Source of the DNA: Streptococcus sp. zg-86
GTDB lineage: Bacteria; Bacillota; Bacilli; Lactobacillales; Streptococcaceae
DNA length: 64,000 bases
Reading direction: 5' to 3'
Assembly (NCBI RefSeq): GCF_017639855.1
Contig: NZ_CP072115.1
Span: 1,364,001 to 1,428,000 of the forward strand
This document shows positions 32,512 through 41,519 of the stretch, one piece after another. The position numbers and the translations under genes were made by a program. The notes below the pieces were generated by a model. It searched no databases. It saw only the letters and a program-made list of their open reading frames with translations, and had not been told where the DNA came from. How positions within the stretch are numbered: the first letter of the stretch is position 1; every line of letters begins with the position of its first letter.

Positions 32512-32644
32512 TTTTCACCTCTCCCTTGTCGACCTACAAGATCAGCTAGCTAGTTCCTATTTTACCATAAAATGAAACGTTTTCACTTATAAAATAGGCC
32601 ATTCCCCTTTAAAAAATTTGCTTCTAGGAAGTGCTCCTAGTACT

Positions 32645-32674
32645 AAAAAAACCTTGGTGTTGGAGCACCAAGGA
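32645..32674 (-). terminator. Terminator of cls
   Basis: Minus strand TTCCTTGGTGCTCCAACACCAAGG followed by T7. It begins 10 nt after the cls stop codon. Confidence 0.9.
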
Positions 32675-32683
32675 ACTTTCTTC

Positions 32684-34231
32684 TTATAAGAGGGGAGCGA
32701 TAATCTTCATAAACGCGCCTGCAAAGCGTTTATACCACGGATAAGTTCGAGCAAAATCGATGAGGGTAATACGCTCTGACTTAGCAAAGGATTCTTCAAA
32801 ATCCTTGTGAATATCTGCTAGGACTTGACGGTGTTTGTAGATATACAGACCACATTCAAAATTGAGATAGAAACTACGAAAATCCATATTGACCGTACCA
32901 ACCGTTGCTTTTTTATCATCAACAAGTACGACCTTAGAATGGACAAATCCAGGTGTGTATTCATAAATCTCAACGCCTGCTTCCAGATAGGTTGGGAAAT
33001 CTGTTCGAGCCGCCAGATAGGCCGACTGCTTATCATAGATATGAGGCAAGAGCAAGCGGACAGTTACCCCACGTTTGGCTGCATAGGTCAAATTGTCCAT
33101 CATTTCATCATCCAAGACAAGATAGGGGGTCATGATATAGATATATTTTGTAGCTGACTGAATCATATCCAAGCAGACACGCTTTGCCACTTCATCTCCG
33201 TCAAATGGACTCTCCCCATAGGGCAAGAAAAAGCCTTCTGAGTCAACGATTGCCTTTTCTTGGTCATGGTGGTCTTTCAAGTAGGTCAAATCATTATTTT
33301 GTGTCTTTTCATTGAAATTCCACATCTGCAAGAACATGAGAGTAAAATTGGCAACCGCTTCTCCCTTGACCATAATTGCGGCATCTTTCCAATGACCAAA
33401 GCGCTCTTTGCGGTTGATGTACTCATCTGCAATATTGACACCACCAGTAAAGGCCACCTTTCCGTCTATGACCGCAATTTTTCGGTGGTCACGATTGTTT
33501 TGCACAGTGGATAAGGCTGGGATAATCTGAGAAAAGACCTTAGCTTTAATACCATATTTTCTCAGGGTTTTATAATAGGTATAGGGCAACAAAGTCAAGG
33601 AATTGGTCCCATCATACAAAAAACGAACTTCTACACCTTGAACTGCCTTTTCCTTTAAAATTTCTAGGATAGAATCCCACATATAGCCAAAATCAACGAT
33701 AAAATATTCCATGAAGATATATTTTTCGGCCTTGCGCAATTCCCTTAACAAGGCTTCAAACTTAGCTTCTCCAGATGAAAAATAGGTCGCATCCGTATTG
33801 GCATGAAGGGCATAGCCGACATACTGATTCATGTAATGGGCTAATTTTAATTGATCCTTATCCTGCTCAGCAAGGGCATTTAGTACCTTATGAGAGGTAT
33901 GTCCATACTGGCGGAGCAACAAACTCTGCCGTTTAAACGTCTTACGATAGCGTTTGGTTTCAATATTGGACTGTAAAATAAAGTAAAAAAGAGCGCCGAA
34001 AATGGGAATACCAATAATAAAAATAAGCCAGGTCAGCTTGAAACTAGCATTCATAGGCCGGTTGATGACCGAAATCGCTACAAGAATCGAAAAGAGTTGT
34101 AAAACAGATAACAAGGCTGGAGCCAATGCTGTCGCCGAGGTCACAGTCCATAAAACAGCTCCAACCGTCACTCCAAGCAATAAAAGAACAATAAAAGTAC
34201 GACTATAGATTAATCTCCATAACTTTGTCAT
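32684..34231 (-). CDS. cls: Cardiolipin synthase
   Basis: 515 residues from ATG 34231, which has AAAGGAGATGGC before it; a longer frame starts inside repeats. Two N-terminal membrane helices and the PLDc_N segment, then two phospholipase-D active sites: HRKIAVIDGKVAFTGG (about 222) and HSKVVLVDDKKATVGTVNMD (about 430). It condenses two phosphatidylglycerols to cardiolipin. Its Shine-Dalgarno directly adjoins the hairpin-repeat array, whose end supplies part of the leader. Confidence 0.95.
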   Translation of the reverse strand: MTKLWRLIYSRTFIVLLLLGVTVGAVLWTVTSATALAPALLSVLQLFSILVAISVINRPMNASFKLTWLIFIIGIPIFGALFYFILQSNIETKRYRKTFKRQSLLLRQYGHTSHKVLNALAEQDKDQLKLAHYMNQYVGYALHANTDATYFSSGEAKFEALLRELRKAEKYIFMEYFIVDFGYMWDSILEILKEKAVQGVEVRFLYDGTNSLTLLPYTYYKTLRKYGIKAKVFSQIIPALSTVQNNRDHRKIAVIDGKVAFTGGVNIADEYINRKERFGHWKDAAIMVKGEAVANFTLMFLQMWNFNEKTQNNDLTYLKDHHDQEKAIVDSEGFFLPYGESPFDGDEVAKRVCLDMIQSATKYIYIMTPYLVLDDEMMDNLTYAAKRGVTVRLLLPHIYDKQSAYLAARTDFPTYLEAGVEIYEYTPGFVHSKVVLVDDKKATVGTVNMDFRSFYLNFECGLYIYKHRQVLADIHKDFEESFAKSERITLIDFARTYPWYKRFAGAFMKIIAPLL

Positions 34232-34240
34232 GCCATCTCC

Positions 34241-35041
34241 TTTCATAAGATACGAGAGCGTTAAAAGCACACAGGGAAAATAGGAAGTCTGACGAAGAGT
34301 CAGCAGACTCTAGGAAGACTTATCTTTTTCACACAGTGCTTAGCTCGAGTTCAGTTTCATAAGATACGAGAGCGTTAAACAACTCCTAGACAAAATAGGC
34401 GGCCGAACAGTAAGCCTTTAGGCTTCGTCGTGAGACCCCCACAAAGGCAACTAGGTTGTTGTGATAGCAACAACCAGATGCCTACTGTGACCTATCGTTG
34501 GCAACTCTAACCCCAACATGATTGTCAGTGAGTTGTAGCTCGAGTTCAGTTTCATAAGATACGAGAGCGTTAGAAGCACACAGTGTACCCCTAGGGCATC
34601 CGTATCTGTAGAACGAGCAAGCTCGTAACAGCTACGGCAAAATAGGAAGTCTGACGAAGAGTCAGCAGACTCTAGGAAGACTTATCCCTAAAGGGAGTCT
34701 CAGTTGTAACCAACTAAAGTTGGAACATCTGCATCTCTTTTTCACACAGTGCTCAGCTCGAGTTCAGTTTCATAAGATACGAGAGCGTTAAAAGCACACA
34801 GTGTACCCCTAGGGCATCCGTATCTGTAGAACGAGCAAGCTCGTAACAGCTACGGTAAGATAGGAAGTCTGACGAAAAATCAGAGGAGAGTTTGCTCTGC
34901 AAACTCCTATCACTCAGCTCCAAAGGTATACGATACCTTTGGAGCTAGGAAGACTTATCCCTAAAGGGAACCTCTGCTGTAACCAGCTAAAGCTGGAACA
35001 TCTGCGTCCCTTTTTTATATAGCTCTTAATCCGTGTTCTAT
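34241..35041. repeat. Array of complex hairpin repeats (repeat B family)
   Basis: Four units, each opening with TTTCATAAGATACGAGAGCG at 34241, 34355, 34551 and 34768, of about 114, 196, 217 and 273 bp. Modules recur in different combinations: GCATCCGTATCTGTAGAACG, TAGGAAGTCTGACGA, CTCCAAAGGTATACGATACC, AGCTAAAGCTGGAACATCTG. The second unit carries a module seen nowhere else here (GGCGGCCGAACAGTAAGCC to GTCAGTGAGTTGTAG). Inverted relative to 19151-19469. No gene. Confidence 0.8.
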
Positions 35042-35058
35042 TCATCCATAAATAGTAA

Positions 35059-35814
35059 TCATTTATAATTAAAAATAGTTCGTGCTAAAAAATCAGCTAA
35101 GCTAGGCCACAAGGTATAGCATTTATGGGCTACTGCCAAGACCCAGGGCAGATTCAATTCTCGTTTTTTCGTTCCCATAACGGAAACAATCTTACGTGCG
35201 ACATCTTTAGGCTGTAGTAAAAAGGCCTTGACAGATTCTAAATAGGCTCCCTCTGGATCTGCCTGATCAAAGAAGGTTGTTGCAATTGGACCAGGATTGA
35301 CAGTTGTGACGACAACCTGTGAAGGAGCCAATTCCAAGCGAAGGGCATTGGAAAAACCAATTGCTGCAAATTTACTAGCCGAATAAACAGAAGATTTACT
35401 TGACGCAATTAAACCAGCCATGCTGACAATATTGATAATCTGTCCCTTTTGTGCCTGCTTCATCTGCTCACCGACCAAGCGAGATAGGGTCATCAAGGCA
35501 AAGGTATTAATTTCAAACATGTCCCGTACTTCTTGACTTGAAAATTCATCAAAATCCGCAAACCGCCCATATCCAGCATTATTGACCAAAATATCAATCC
35601 GACCGATTTGTCGCTCTACTTTTTGGATGAGAGTCTTTAGGGCCTCTTCATCTCGAAGATCTGTATCATAAATAACCTTTTGCTCATGAAAGGCATATAA
35701 TTGCTCTAATTTTTCCTTATCTCGTCCCAATAAAATCAGAAAATCCTCTGCTAAGAGTGGCACCATTTCTTGTACTAGACCACCAGAAGCTCCTGTTATT
35801 AAAATCTTTCTCAC
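35059..35814 (-). CDS. SDR-family oxidoreductase
   Basis: 251 residues, classical short-chain dehydrogenase. Cofactor motif TGASGGLVQEM near residue 8, NNAGYGRF (about 87), catalytic Ser in IVSMAGLIASSK and Tyr-Lys in YSASKFA, then VNPGPIATTFFDQ. The glycine motif (GASGGLV) departs from the usual GASSGIG. The substrate is not predictable; related streptococcal genes lie next to rnz. The start overlaps the rnz stop by 4 nt. Confidence 0.9.
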   Translation of the reverse strand: MRKILITGASGGLVQEMVPLLAEDFLILLGRDKEKLEQLYAFHEQKVIYDTDLRDEEALKTLIQKVERQIGRIDILVNNAGYGRFADFDEFSSQEVRDMFEINTFALMTLSRLVGEQMKQAQKGQIINIVSMAGLIASSKSSVYSASKFAAIGFSNALRLELAPSQVVVTTVNPGPIATTFFDQADPEGAYLESVKAFLLQPKDVARKIVSVMGTKKRELNLPWVLAVAHKCYTLWPSLADFLARTIFNYK

Positions 35815-36740
35815 ACTTCAACCTCTTCCAAATCTTTTACAATGTGGACATTCTCAAAAATCGTACTTGCATCCTTGCGAAGCTGACTAATATCCTTAGA
35901 TAAGAAGCGCGGACTAATATGATTGAGCAGCAAGCGTTTGGCTCCTGCATCTTTTGCCACCAAGGCTGCCTCCATATTGGTCGAATGACCATGTTTTCGA
36001 GCGATGACCTCATCACCCTTACCATAAGTCGCCTCATGCACCAATACATCTGCATTAACCGCTAGCCGCACACTAGCATGGCATTTGCGGGTATCCCCTA
36101 AGATTGTGACAACCTTACCAGGTCGCGGAGGAGAAAGATAGTCGCTAGCTACAATTTCTCTGCCGTCTTCTAAGATAACATTTTCACCATTTTTAATCTT
36201 TCCAAAGAGGGGACCAAATGGTACACCTGCCGCACGAAGCGCTTCTGCATCTAACGTTCCTTCCAAATCTTTTTGAACCACACGATAGCCGACACAGGGT
36301 ACCGTATGGTCAAGTTGATCTGCAAATACCGTGAATTTATCTGTATCAAGCACCCTTTCTACCGTATCAACATCAAACTCATGAAAATGAATGCGGTAAG
36401 GTAGGCGAGAACCCGATACTTTCAGACTCGTCAAGACAAACTGGCGGATACCTATCGGTCCATAAATATCAATATCAGTCTGCTCTTCATTTCCTTGAAA
36501 AGAGCGACTCGATAAAAAGCCTGGTAAACCAAAGATATGGTCACCATGTAAATGAGTAATAAAAATCTTACTAATCTTTCGTGGTCGAATAGCAGTTTCT
36601 AAAATCCGGTTTTGCGTTCCCTCCCCACAATCAAACAACCAGACTTCATTGATTTCATCGAGTAATTTCAATGCTAAACTCGATACATTACGTGCTTTGG
36701 AGGGCTGTCCCGCTCCAGTTCCTAAAAATTGAATATACAT
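35811..36740 (-). CDS. rnz: Ribonuclease Z
   Basis: 309 residues from ATG 36740 (MYIQFLGTGAGQPSKARN), the conserved start of the family; an upstream ATG in frame would add 28 unrelated residues. Metallo-beta-lactamase motif THLHGDHIFGLPGF, ILGDTRKC, LVHEATYG, the exosite-proximal KHGHSTNMEAA and LLNHISPRF. It matures tRNA 3' ends lacking an encoded CCA. Confidence 0.96.
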   Translation of the reverse strand: MYIQFLGTGAGQPSKARNVSSLALKLLDEINEVWLFDCGEGTQNRILETAIRPRKISKIFITHLHGDHIFGLPGFLSSRSFQGNEEQTDIDIYGPIGIRQFVLTSLKVSGSRLPYRIHFHEFDVDTVERVLDTDKFTVFADQLDHTVPCVGYRVVQKDLEGTLDAEALRAAGVPFGPLFGKIKNGENVILEDGREIVASDYLSPPRPGKVVTILGDTRKCHASVRLAVNADVLVHEATYGKGDEVIARKHGHSTNMEAALVAKDAGAKRLLLNHISPRFLSKDISQLRKDASTIFENVHIVKDLEEVEV

Positions 36741-36750
36741 ATACTTCTTT

Positions 36751-37377
36751 CTATTTTTGAATAGAGATAATCGCTTTTCTTCCTGACCAAGCATAGTAGG
36801 CTTGACCGGAATACTGGCTTGCAATCTCTATCACCTCTTCTTGGTTAAAACCTGAAATCTGCACCCAGTCCGCACTTTCAGCAAGGTCTGTTAAGAGATA
36901 AGAACTCTCTACTGCTATAAGACTGTCCTCATCGATAGCCAAGGGCTGCATCCAAATCAGGTCATCTTTGACAAAAACGGAGTAATGAGGAAAAATCTGT
37001 GCAATCTCAAAAAGCAAATCAGACGTTACTGGCTCATTTTTTTCAGCAAATACTTGTGCTAATTCTGCCTCATTATGATAGGCAAAACCAAACGACTTTC
37101 CAGATAGATTCAGGCGAACAAATGGTTTTTTCTCTTCAAATGACGGACAAACTGTCAAGAGATGAAGTTGACAGGATAGTTCGAGATAATAATCCGTCGC
37201 AGCCTTTGGTCCTTGTTTCTGATAGATTTCTGCAAAATAAGCATTAATCACAGAGGGTGGCGGTGTGATAAAGGCCAGCTTTTGACTATCCGTTAAGCCT
37301 TTTAATTGCCGTGTCAGATACACCCTATCAAGACTCGTAAAACCACCGTATTTCAAGGCCAGATTAATATAATCCAT
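36751..37377 (-). CDS. Conserved streptococcal protein between hflX and rnz
   Basis: 208 residues from ATG 37377; a TTG two codons earlier is also possible. Mixed alpha/beta, soluble: MDYINLALKYGGFTSLDRVYL at the start, LAFITPPPSVINAYFAEIYQKQGPKAATDYY, and SGQAYYAWSGRKAIISI at the end. No motif I can assign to an enzyme. It overlaps hflX by 14 nt and lies 10 nt upstream of rnz in an operon of RNA-related genes (miaA, hflX, rnz). Some relatives carry a cystathionine beta-lyase label, but no PLP-enzyme features are visible. Confidence 0.8.
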   Translation of the reverse strand: MDYINLALKYGGFTSLDRVYLTRQLKGLTDSQKLAFITPPPSVINAYFAEIYQKQGPKAATDYYLELSCQLHLLTVCPSFEEKKPFVRLNLSGKSFGFAYHNEAELAQVFAEKNEPVTSDLLFEIAQIFPHYSVFVKDDLIWMQPLAIDEDSLIAVESSYLLTDLAESADWVQISGFNQEEVIEIASQYSGQAYYAWSGRKAIISIQK

Positions 37378-38614
37378 TTTCAAATTCCTCTAATTTCCAC
37401 TTATCTTTCTTTGAAATATAGCCCTTGATGATCTCCACATCATCTTCATAAAAGCGCATATCGATTAAGGCTATCCGCCCAAGGTCATGCAGTGTATAAC
37501 TGTCTTTCAGGGGGACGCGAATCTCAAATGGCTCAAACATGGTTTTGATTTTTGCTAAGACCATCATCTGGATATGGGATTTGGCATTCTCATCTTTGGC
37601 AGATAGCATGACATGCGGAAATTGACTCGGTGTAAAGTGATCATCTGTCTTATCTAGTTTATTATAAAGAGCCAGGCGTGGAATGTCCAACATCTCTAAC
37701 TCTTGCAAAATGGTCAAGACAACTTCTTCCTGCTCAGTATGATTGGGATCAGAAGCATCAATCACATGGAGTAGCAAGTCGACAGTCATCGATTCTTCCA
37801 AGGTTGATTTAAAAGCTGAAATCAACTCTGTCGGTAAATCCTGGATAAATCCAACCGTATCGGTCACCGTTACTTGGAAGGTATCGGACAGCTGTACCTG
37901 CTTAGTCGTTGCATCTAAGGTCGCAAACAATTCATCTGCCTCATACTGGCGCTTATCTGTCAGAGCATTCATAATCGTTGACTTTCCTGCATTAGTATAA
38001 CCAATAAGACCGATTTTGAACACACCTGATTGGATTCTGCGCTCTCGAATCGTTGCACGATTTTTCTCAACGATTTTCAATTGCCGTTCAATATCAGCAA
38101 TCTGGTTACGAATGCTACGACGATTGAGCTCTAGCTGACTTTCACCAGGTCCACGAGAACCAATTCCCCCAGCTTGCCGACTCAGCATAATTCCCTGCCC
38201 AATCAGGCGTGGTAGCATGTACTTCAATTGAGCCAAGTGCACTTGTAATTTCCCCTCATGGCTCCTTGCTCTCATGGCAAAGATGTCCAAAATCAATTGC
38301 ATGCGGTCAATGACTTTCACGCCCAAGATTTCCTCTAAATTGACGTTCTGCCGTGGGGTCAAGCGATTATTGACAATGACGGTATCAATGCCATCTGCTT
38401 CCACCATGAGCTTAATTTCTTCTAATTTTCCTGAACCGATAAAGGTCTTGCTGTCGTACTTTTCTCGCTTCTGGGTGTAGCTACCTTTTACAACTGCACC
38501 AGCTGTTTTAGCAAGACTCGCAAGTTCTTCCATAGACATGACAAAGTTTTCTGTCTGCTGCAGTTCTACTCCAATCAGCAAGGCACGCTCTTCTTCTTTT
38601 CTCGTTTCAATCAT
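37364..38614 (-). CDS. hflX: Ribosome-associated GTPase HflX
   Basis: 416 residues. N-terminal HflX domain (AGAVVKGSYTQKREKYDSKTFIGSGK), coiled linker with GGIGSRGPGESQLE, then G domain: GYTNAGKST (G1, about 205), DATTKQ (G2), DTVGFIQDLP (G3) and NKLD (G4). It splits stalled ribosomes and responds to stress. The start overlaps miaA by 4 nt. Confidence 0.96.
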   Translation of the reverse strand: MIETRKEEERALLIGVELQQTENFVMSMEELASLAKTAGAVVKGSYTQKREKYDSKTFIGSGKLEEIKLMVEADGIDTVIVNNRLTPRQNVNLEEILGVKVIDRMQLILDIFAMRARSHEGKLQVHLAQLKYMLPRLIGQGIMLSRQAGGIGSRGPGESQLELNRRSIRNQIADIERQLKIVEKNRATIRERRIQSGVFKIGLIGYTNAGKSTIMNALTDKRQYEADELFATLDATTKQVQLSDTFQVTVTDTVGFIQDLPTELISAFKSTLEESMTVDLLLHVIDASDPNHTEQEEVVLTILQELEMLDIPRLALYNKLDKTDDHFTPSQFPHVMLSAKDENAKSHIQMMVLAKIKTMFEPFEIRVPLKDSYTLHDLGRIALIDMRFYEDDVEIIKGYISKKDKWKLEEFENGLY

Positions 38615-39501
38615 GATTTTTCCTCTAAAAATTCCGTTACTCGTTGGAAAATCTGGTCCTTGAATCCCTCTTCAGATACGAGGTCAAACACCACCTGCAT
38701 GCGGTTACGAAACCAGGTCAATTGGCGTTTGGCAAAGCGGCGGGTGTTTTGCTTGACCTTGTCAATCGCTTCTGTGACAGTTATCTCCCCTTTAAAATAA
38801 GGAAACCATTCCTTGTATCCAATTCCCAAACTGGCTTGAGCTGTTGGATAGGTTTCATAGAGCCACTTGGCTTCTTCTAACAAGCCGACTTCCACCATCT
38901 GATTCACACGCTGGTTGATGCGTTCATATAAGACAGCTCGTTCATCTGACAGGCCAATCACTAAGGCTTCATAAGGTGGTTCTTGGTTTTCCAACTCTTG
39001 ACCAAAATGTGCCAACTCCAATTGCCTCATAGCACGACGGCGGTTGATTTGGGGAATTTCAATTCCCAGCTCTGCTATTTTCCCAAATAAACGCTCATCT
39101 GGCCAAGTGTCTAGCTCTTTTCGGTAGGCGAGAATCTCCTCATGTGCCACCTGACCACCCAAATGATAGCCCTCCAGCAAACTTTGAATATAAAGACCTG
39201 TGCCACCTACGATAATCGGCACCTTTCCTTTTTCAGCAAGTTCCGCAATCAACTGGCTAGCTTCTGCTACAAAATCATAGGCAGAATAGCCTTCTGTCAC
39301 ATCGCGCACATCAATCAAATGGTGGGGCGCAAGGCCCTGCTCTTCCTTGGTTGCCTTGGCTGTTCCAATATCTAATTGTCGATAAACCTGCTGACTGTCG
39401 CCACTAATAATCTCTCCATTATAGCGCTGTGCAAGCTCAATTCCTAGGGCAGTTTTCCCCACCGCAGTCGGTCCTACCACTGCTATTATCTTTGTTTTCA
39501 T
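38611..39501 (-). CDS. miaA: tRNA dimethylallyltransferase
   Basis: 296 residues. P-loop VVGPTAVGKTALG (about 7-19), GEIISGDSQQVYRQLDIGTAK, HHLIDVRD, and the RRAMRQLE and KRQLTWFRNR blocks. It adds the isopentenyl group to A37 of tRNAs reading UNN codons. First gene of the miaA-hflX-208aa-rnz-SDR operon, all with overlaps or short gaps. Confidence 0.97.
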   Translation of the reverse strand: MKTKIIAVVGPTAVGKTALGIELAQRYNGEIISGDSQQVYRQLDIGTAKATKEEQGLAPHHLIDVRDVTEGYSAYDFVAEASQLIAELAEKGKVPIIVGGTGLYIQSLLEGYHLGGQVAHEEILAYRKELDTWPDERLFGKIAELGIEIPQINRRRAMRQLELAHFGQELENQEPPYEALVIGLSDERAVLYERINQRVNQMVEVGLLEEAKWLYETYPTAQASLGIGYKEWFPYFKGEITVTEAIDKVKQNTRRFAKRQLTWFRNRMQVVFDLVSEEGFKDQIFQRVTEFLEEKS

Positions 39502-39569
39502 CTTTTTCCTTGAAAATTTTTTGTTTTTTCGCTACAATCTATTATAACATAAGTAAAGGAGAAAGAACT

Positions 39570-39740
39570 ATGGCTAAAGGTTTTGGAAAAGGTTTCTTAA
39601 CGGGAGTAGCTAGTACAGTCGCTCTTGCTGCAGGTGCTGTCTTTACGATTCATAAAACAATCATTGAACCTGAAGAAAAGAAAGAAGCGTTCATCGAAGA
39701 AAATCGCAAAAAAGCAGCACGCCGCCGTGTTGCACATTAA
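39570..39740 (+). CDS. DUF3042 small protein
   Basis: 56 residues: MAKGFGKGFLTGVASTVALA, a single hydrophobic helix, then a charged tail IEPEEKKEAFIEENRKKAARR. The DUF3042 family is found in Lactobacillales, function unknown. ATG 39570 is preceded by AAAGGAGAAAGAACT; a longer in-frame extension into miaA antisense is rejected. Divergent from miaA. The stop runs directly into a terminator. Confidence 0.9.
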   Translation: MAKGFGKGFLTGVASTVALAAGAVFTIHKTIIEPEEKKEAFIEENRKKAARRRVAH

Positions 39741-40139
39741 AAAAATGCTCCAGTGGAGCATTTTTTCACGAGCCTGAAAATCAAAAAGCGAGTTGGGAGT
39801 GGGACAGAAATCGGTAACTCGTAAGAGTTCGATTTCGTTGTCCCACCCCCGCAAGTTGACTAGCTTTCACAATTAAGAATTGTGAAAGGTTGGAAATAGA
39901 GCTAGCGAAATGTTCGCTAGCCTCTTCTACTAGAATGTTGATTTATCAACATTTTACAAACCAGACAACTACTGCGCTAAACTGTTAAAACTATGTAACG
40001 TAACGAGGTAAGAGACTTTTGTCTCAACCTCGTTTTTTCGCGAGCCTAGAAATAAACAGGCGAGTCATGCTCCAGTGGAGCATTTTTTCACGAGCTTGGA
40101 AATAAACAGGCGAGTTATACCCTACTAGGGTATTTTTTC
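39740..40139. repeat. Tandem array of terminator hairpins
   Basis: Hairpins with T tracts: ATGCTCCAGTGGAGCAT (39745-39766 and again 40067-40088), AACGAGGTAAGAGAC/GTCTCAACCTCG (40002-40037) and ATACCCTACTAGGGTAT (40117-40138). They are joined by a repeated linker CACGAGCYTRGAAATAAACAGGCGAG. A longer hairpin with arms GTGGGACA/TGTCCCAC sits at 39797-39845 and TTTCACAATT/AATTGTGAAA at about 39866-39888. No gene. The first hairpin terminates the DUF3042 gene. Confidence 0.8.
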
Positions 40140-40194
40140 ATTTCTACAAGATAAGAGCGTAACGGATTCTAGCCTATCCATTTCTTTTTCATTA
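40139..40194. repeat. 56-bp repeat shared with 43324-43378
   Basis: CATTTCTACAAGATAAGAGC then GTAACGGATTCT and CTATCCATTTCTTTTT occur here and at 43324. There the sequence includes the last codons of the small membrane-protein gene at 43354-43647, so this copy may be a relic of such a gene's 3' end. Confidence 0.65.
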
Positions 40195-40222
40195 TCTTTT
40201 CATGCTCAAAAGAAGAAGACAA

Positions 40223-40471
40223 CTATCTTTCAATTGTTTTAGAAAACGGAGTTTTGTGATTCTTAATAAAATTGCCAAATTGACTGGTAATATCATCCGA
40301 GTCATCTGTATCATAATCAGAATTATAATCATCATAATCATCGGAAAAATCAACCTTCCCAAATGGAATAAATTTAGTATTTATTGGCTTTTCTAATGAT
40401 GGTTTAATAAAATGAAATATTGACACAAAACTAATTCCCACTAATAATATAACGACTAATAATTTTTTCAT
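40223..40471 (-). CDS. Small membrane-anchored Asp/Tyr-rich protein
   Basis: 82 residues. A hydrophobic N-terminus (KLLVVILLVGISFVSIFHF) acts as signal peptide or anchor, followed by an acidic external region DFSDDYDDYNSDYDTDDSDD and a basic end. No recognised domain; low GC (about 30%). It lies about 95 nt downstream of the Rgg-type regulator on the same strand and could be co-transcribed. Too long and too polar to be a typical SHP pheromone. ATG 40471 is preceded by GGAGAGAAAATC. Confidence 0.6.
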   Translation of the reverse strand: MKKLLVVILLVGISFVSIFHFIKPSLEKPINTKFIPFGKVDFSDDYDDYNSDYDTDDSDDITSQFGNFIKNHKTPFSKTIER

Positions 40472-40564
40472 GATTTTCTCTCCAATGGATGATAAATATA
40501 TGCTTGTTGTTTGTAAGACTTACAAGAATCATTCTACAGGAAAAATCAATTCATTTAAAAATCG

Positions 40565-41425
40565 TTACATATCTGTAAGTTGGCTGATAGTTTGCTCAAT
40601 TTGCCTAGAAATACTATAACTCTCTACAAGATTGGTCATTTTTAAGCACTCTTTCATAATATCTAACGCATCTTCAAAACCTTGTAAATATCTTAAATGA
40701 GCTTTGCAAAATTTTAACCGTAATTTTTCCATAAGATAACTGTCTAAAATATTAAAATTATCAAGGAGTCTAATAAACTTAGAGGCTATTCTTTCTTCTC
40801 CTCTATCCAATAAAACTCCTGTAATGTTCAATAGCAACCGATAAGTTTTTCTTTGATTCTCTTCAATACTATCATAAAATTGACTTCGAGTTATTGCTTC
40901 TTGTCCTAAAACTTCTAAAGCCTTTGTTTCTAAAGAACGAGCACAATTACTTAATATCCATAATTCATATCTGCACCACTCATCAATAGACATCAAATAA
41001 TCGGTTATCACTCTCTTTTCTTCTCTGGGAATAACAATAGTTGAATCACACTTATTCATAAAAACATGTAGCACAGCAATCATCAGACGATCCGATTTCC
41101 TTGCTGTATCACGATACTTACATTCATAATCAGTAAGAATGCGTCTTAAAAAATCAATATTCCTATTTTCTATAGCTTCATAAAGTTCATTAGATAAACG
41201 TATATCCCCAATACCATAATAATTGTTATAAAAAGTTGAGAACTCTCCCTGCAAAACATCCATATTATTCAAACAATGGAAAAATGTATCAACCGTCAGA
41301 TTGCTCTTTCCATTCTCAAAACGTGATAACTGAGCAGGAGTTACAAAATCTCCAGCGACCTCTTTTAAAGACATATTCTTTGATTCTCGAATAATTTTAA
41401 AAACTTTTCCATACTGTTCTTTCAT
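40565..41425 (-). CDS. Rgg/MutR-family transcriptional regulator
   Basis: 286 residues. N-terminal XRE-type helix-turn-helix (about 5-60: RESKNMSLKEVAGDFVTPAQLSRFENGKSNLTV), then a long all-helical TPR-like domain, the Rgg layout that in streptococci often binds a short peptide pheromone. It diverges from the ABC exporter genes at 41520 with 94 nt between, so those are the likely target. AT content is higher than in neighbours (many ATA/AAT codons), hinting at acquisition. I found no SHP-like ORF in the 94-nt gap. Confidence 0.88.
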   Translation of the reverse strand: MKEQYGKVFKIIRESKNMSLKEVAGDFVTPAQLSRFENGKSNLTVDTFFHCLNNMDVLQGEFSTFYNNYYGIGDIRLSNELYEAIENRNIDFLRRILTDYECKYRDTARKSDRLMIAVLHVFMNKCDSTIVIPREEKRVITDYLMSIDEWCRYELWILSNCARSLETKALEVLGQEAITRSQFYDSIEENQRKTYRLLLNITGVLLDRGEERIASKFIRLLDNFNILDSYLMEKLRLKFCKAHLRYLQGFEDALDIMKECLKMTNLVESYSISRQIEQTISQLTDM

Positions 41426-41519
41426 GTAACACCTCTTTACAGATATGTAATAAAATCTATTTCAGTTAAAAAATAGTATACCATAGTTCTAGTTTAATAG
41501 AAATTGGAAAGGAGACAAC

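Noticed and set aside
41426..41519. SHP-type pheromone gene next to the Rgg regulator
   Set aside because: The 94-nt gap holds only promoters and ribosome binding sites; no short hydrophobic ORF on either strand.
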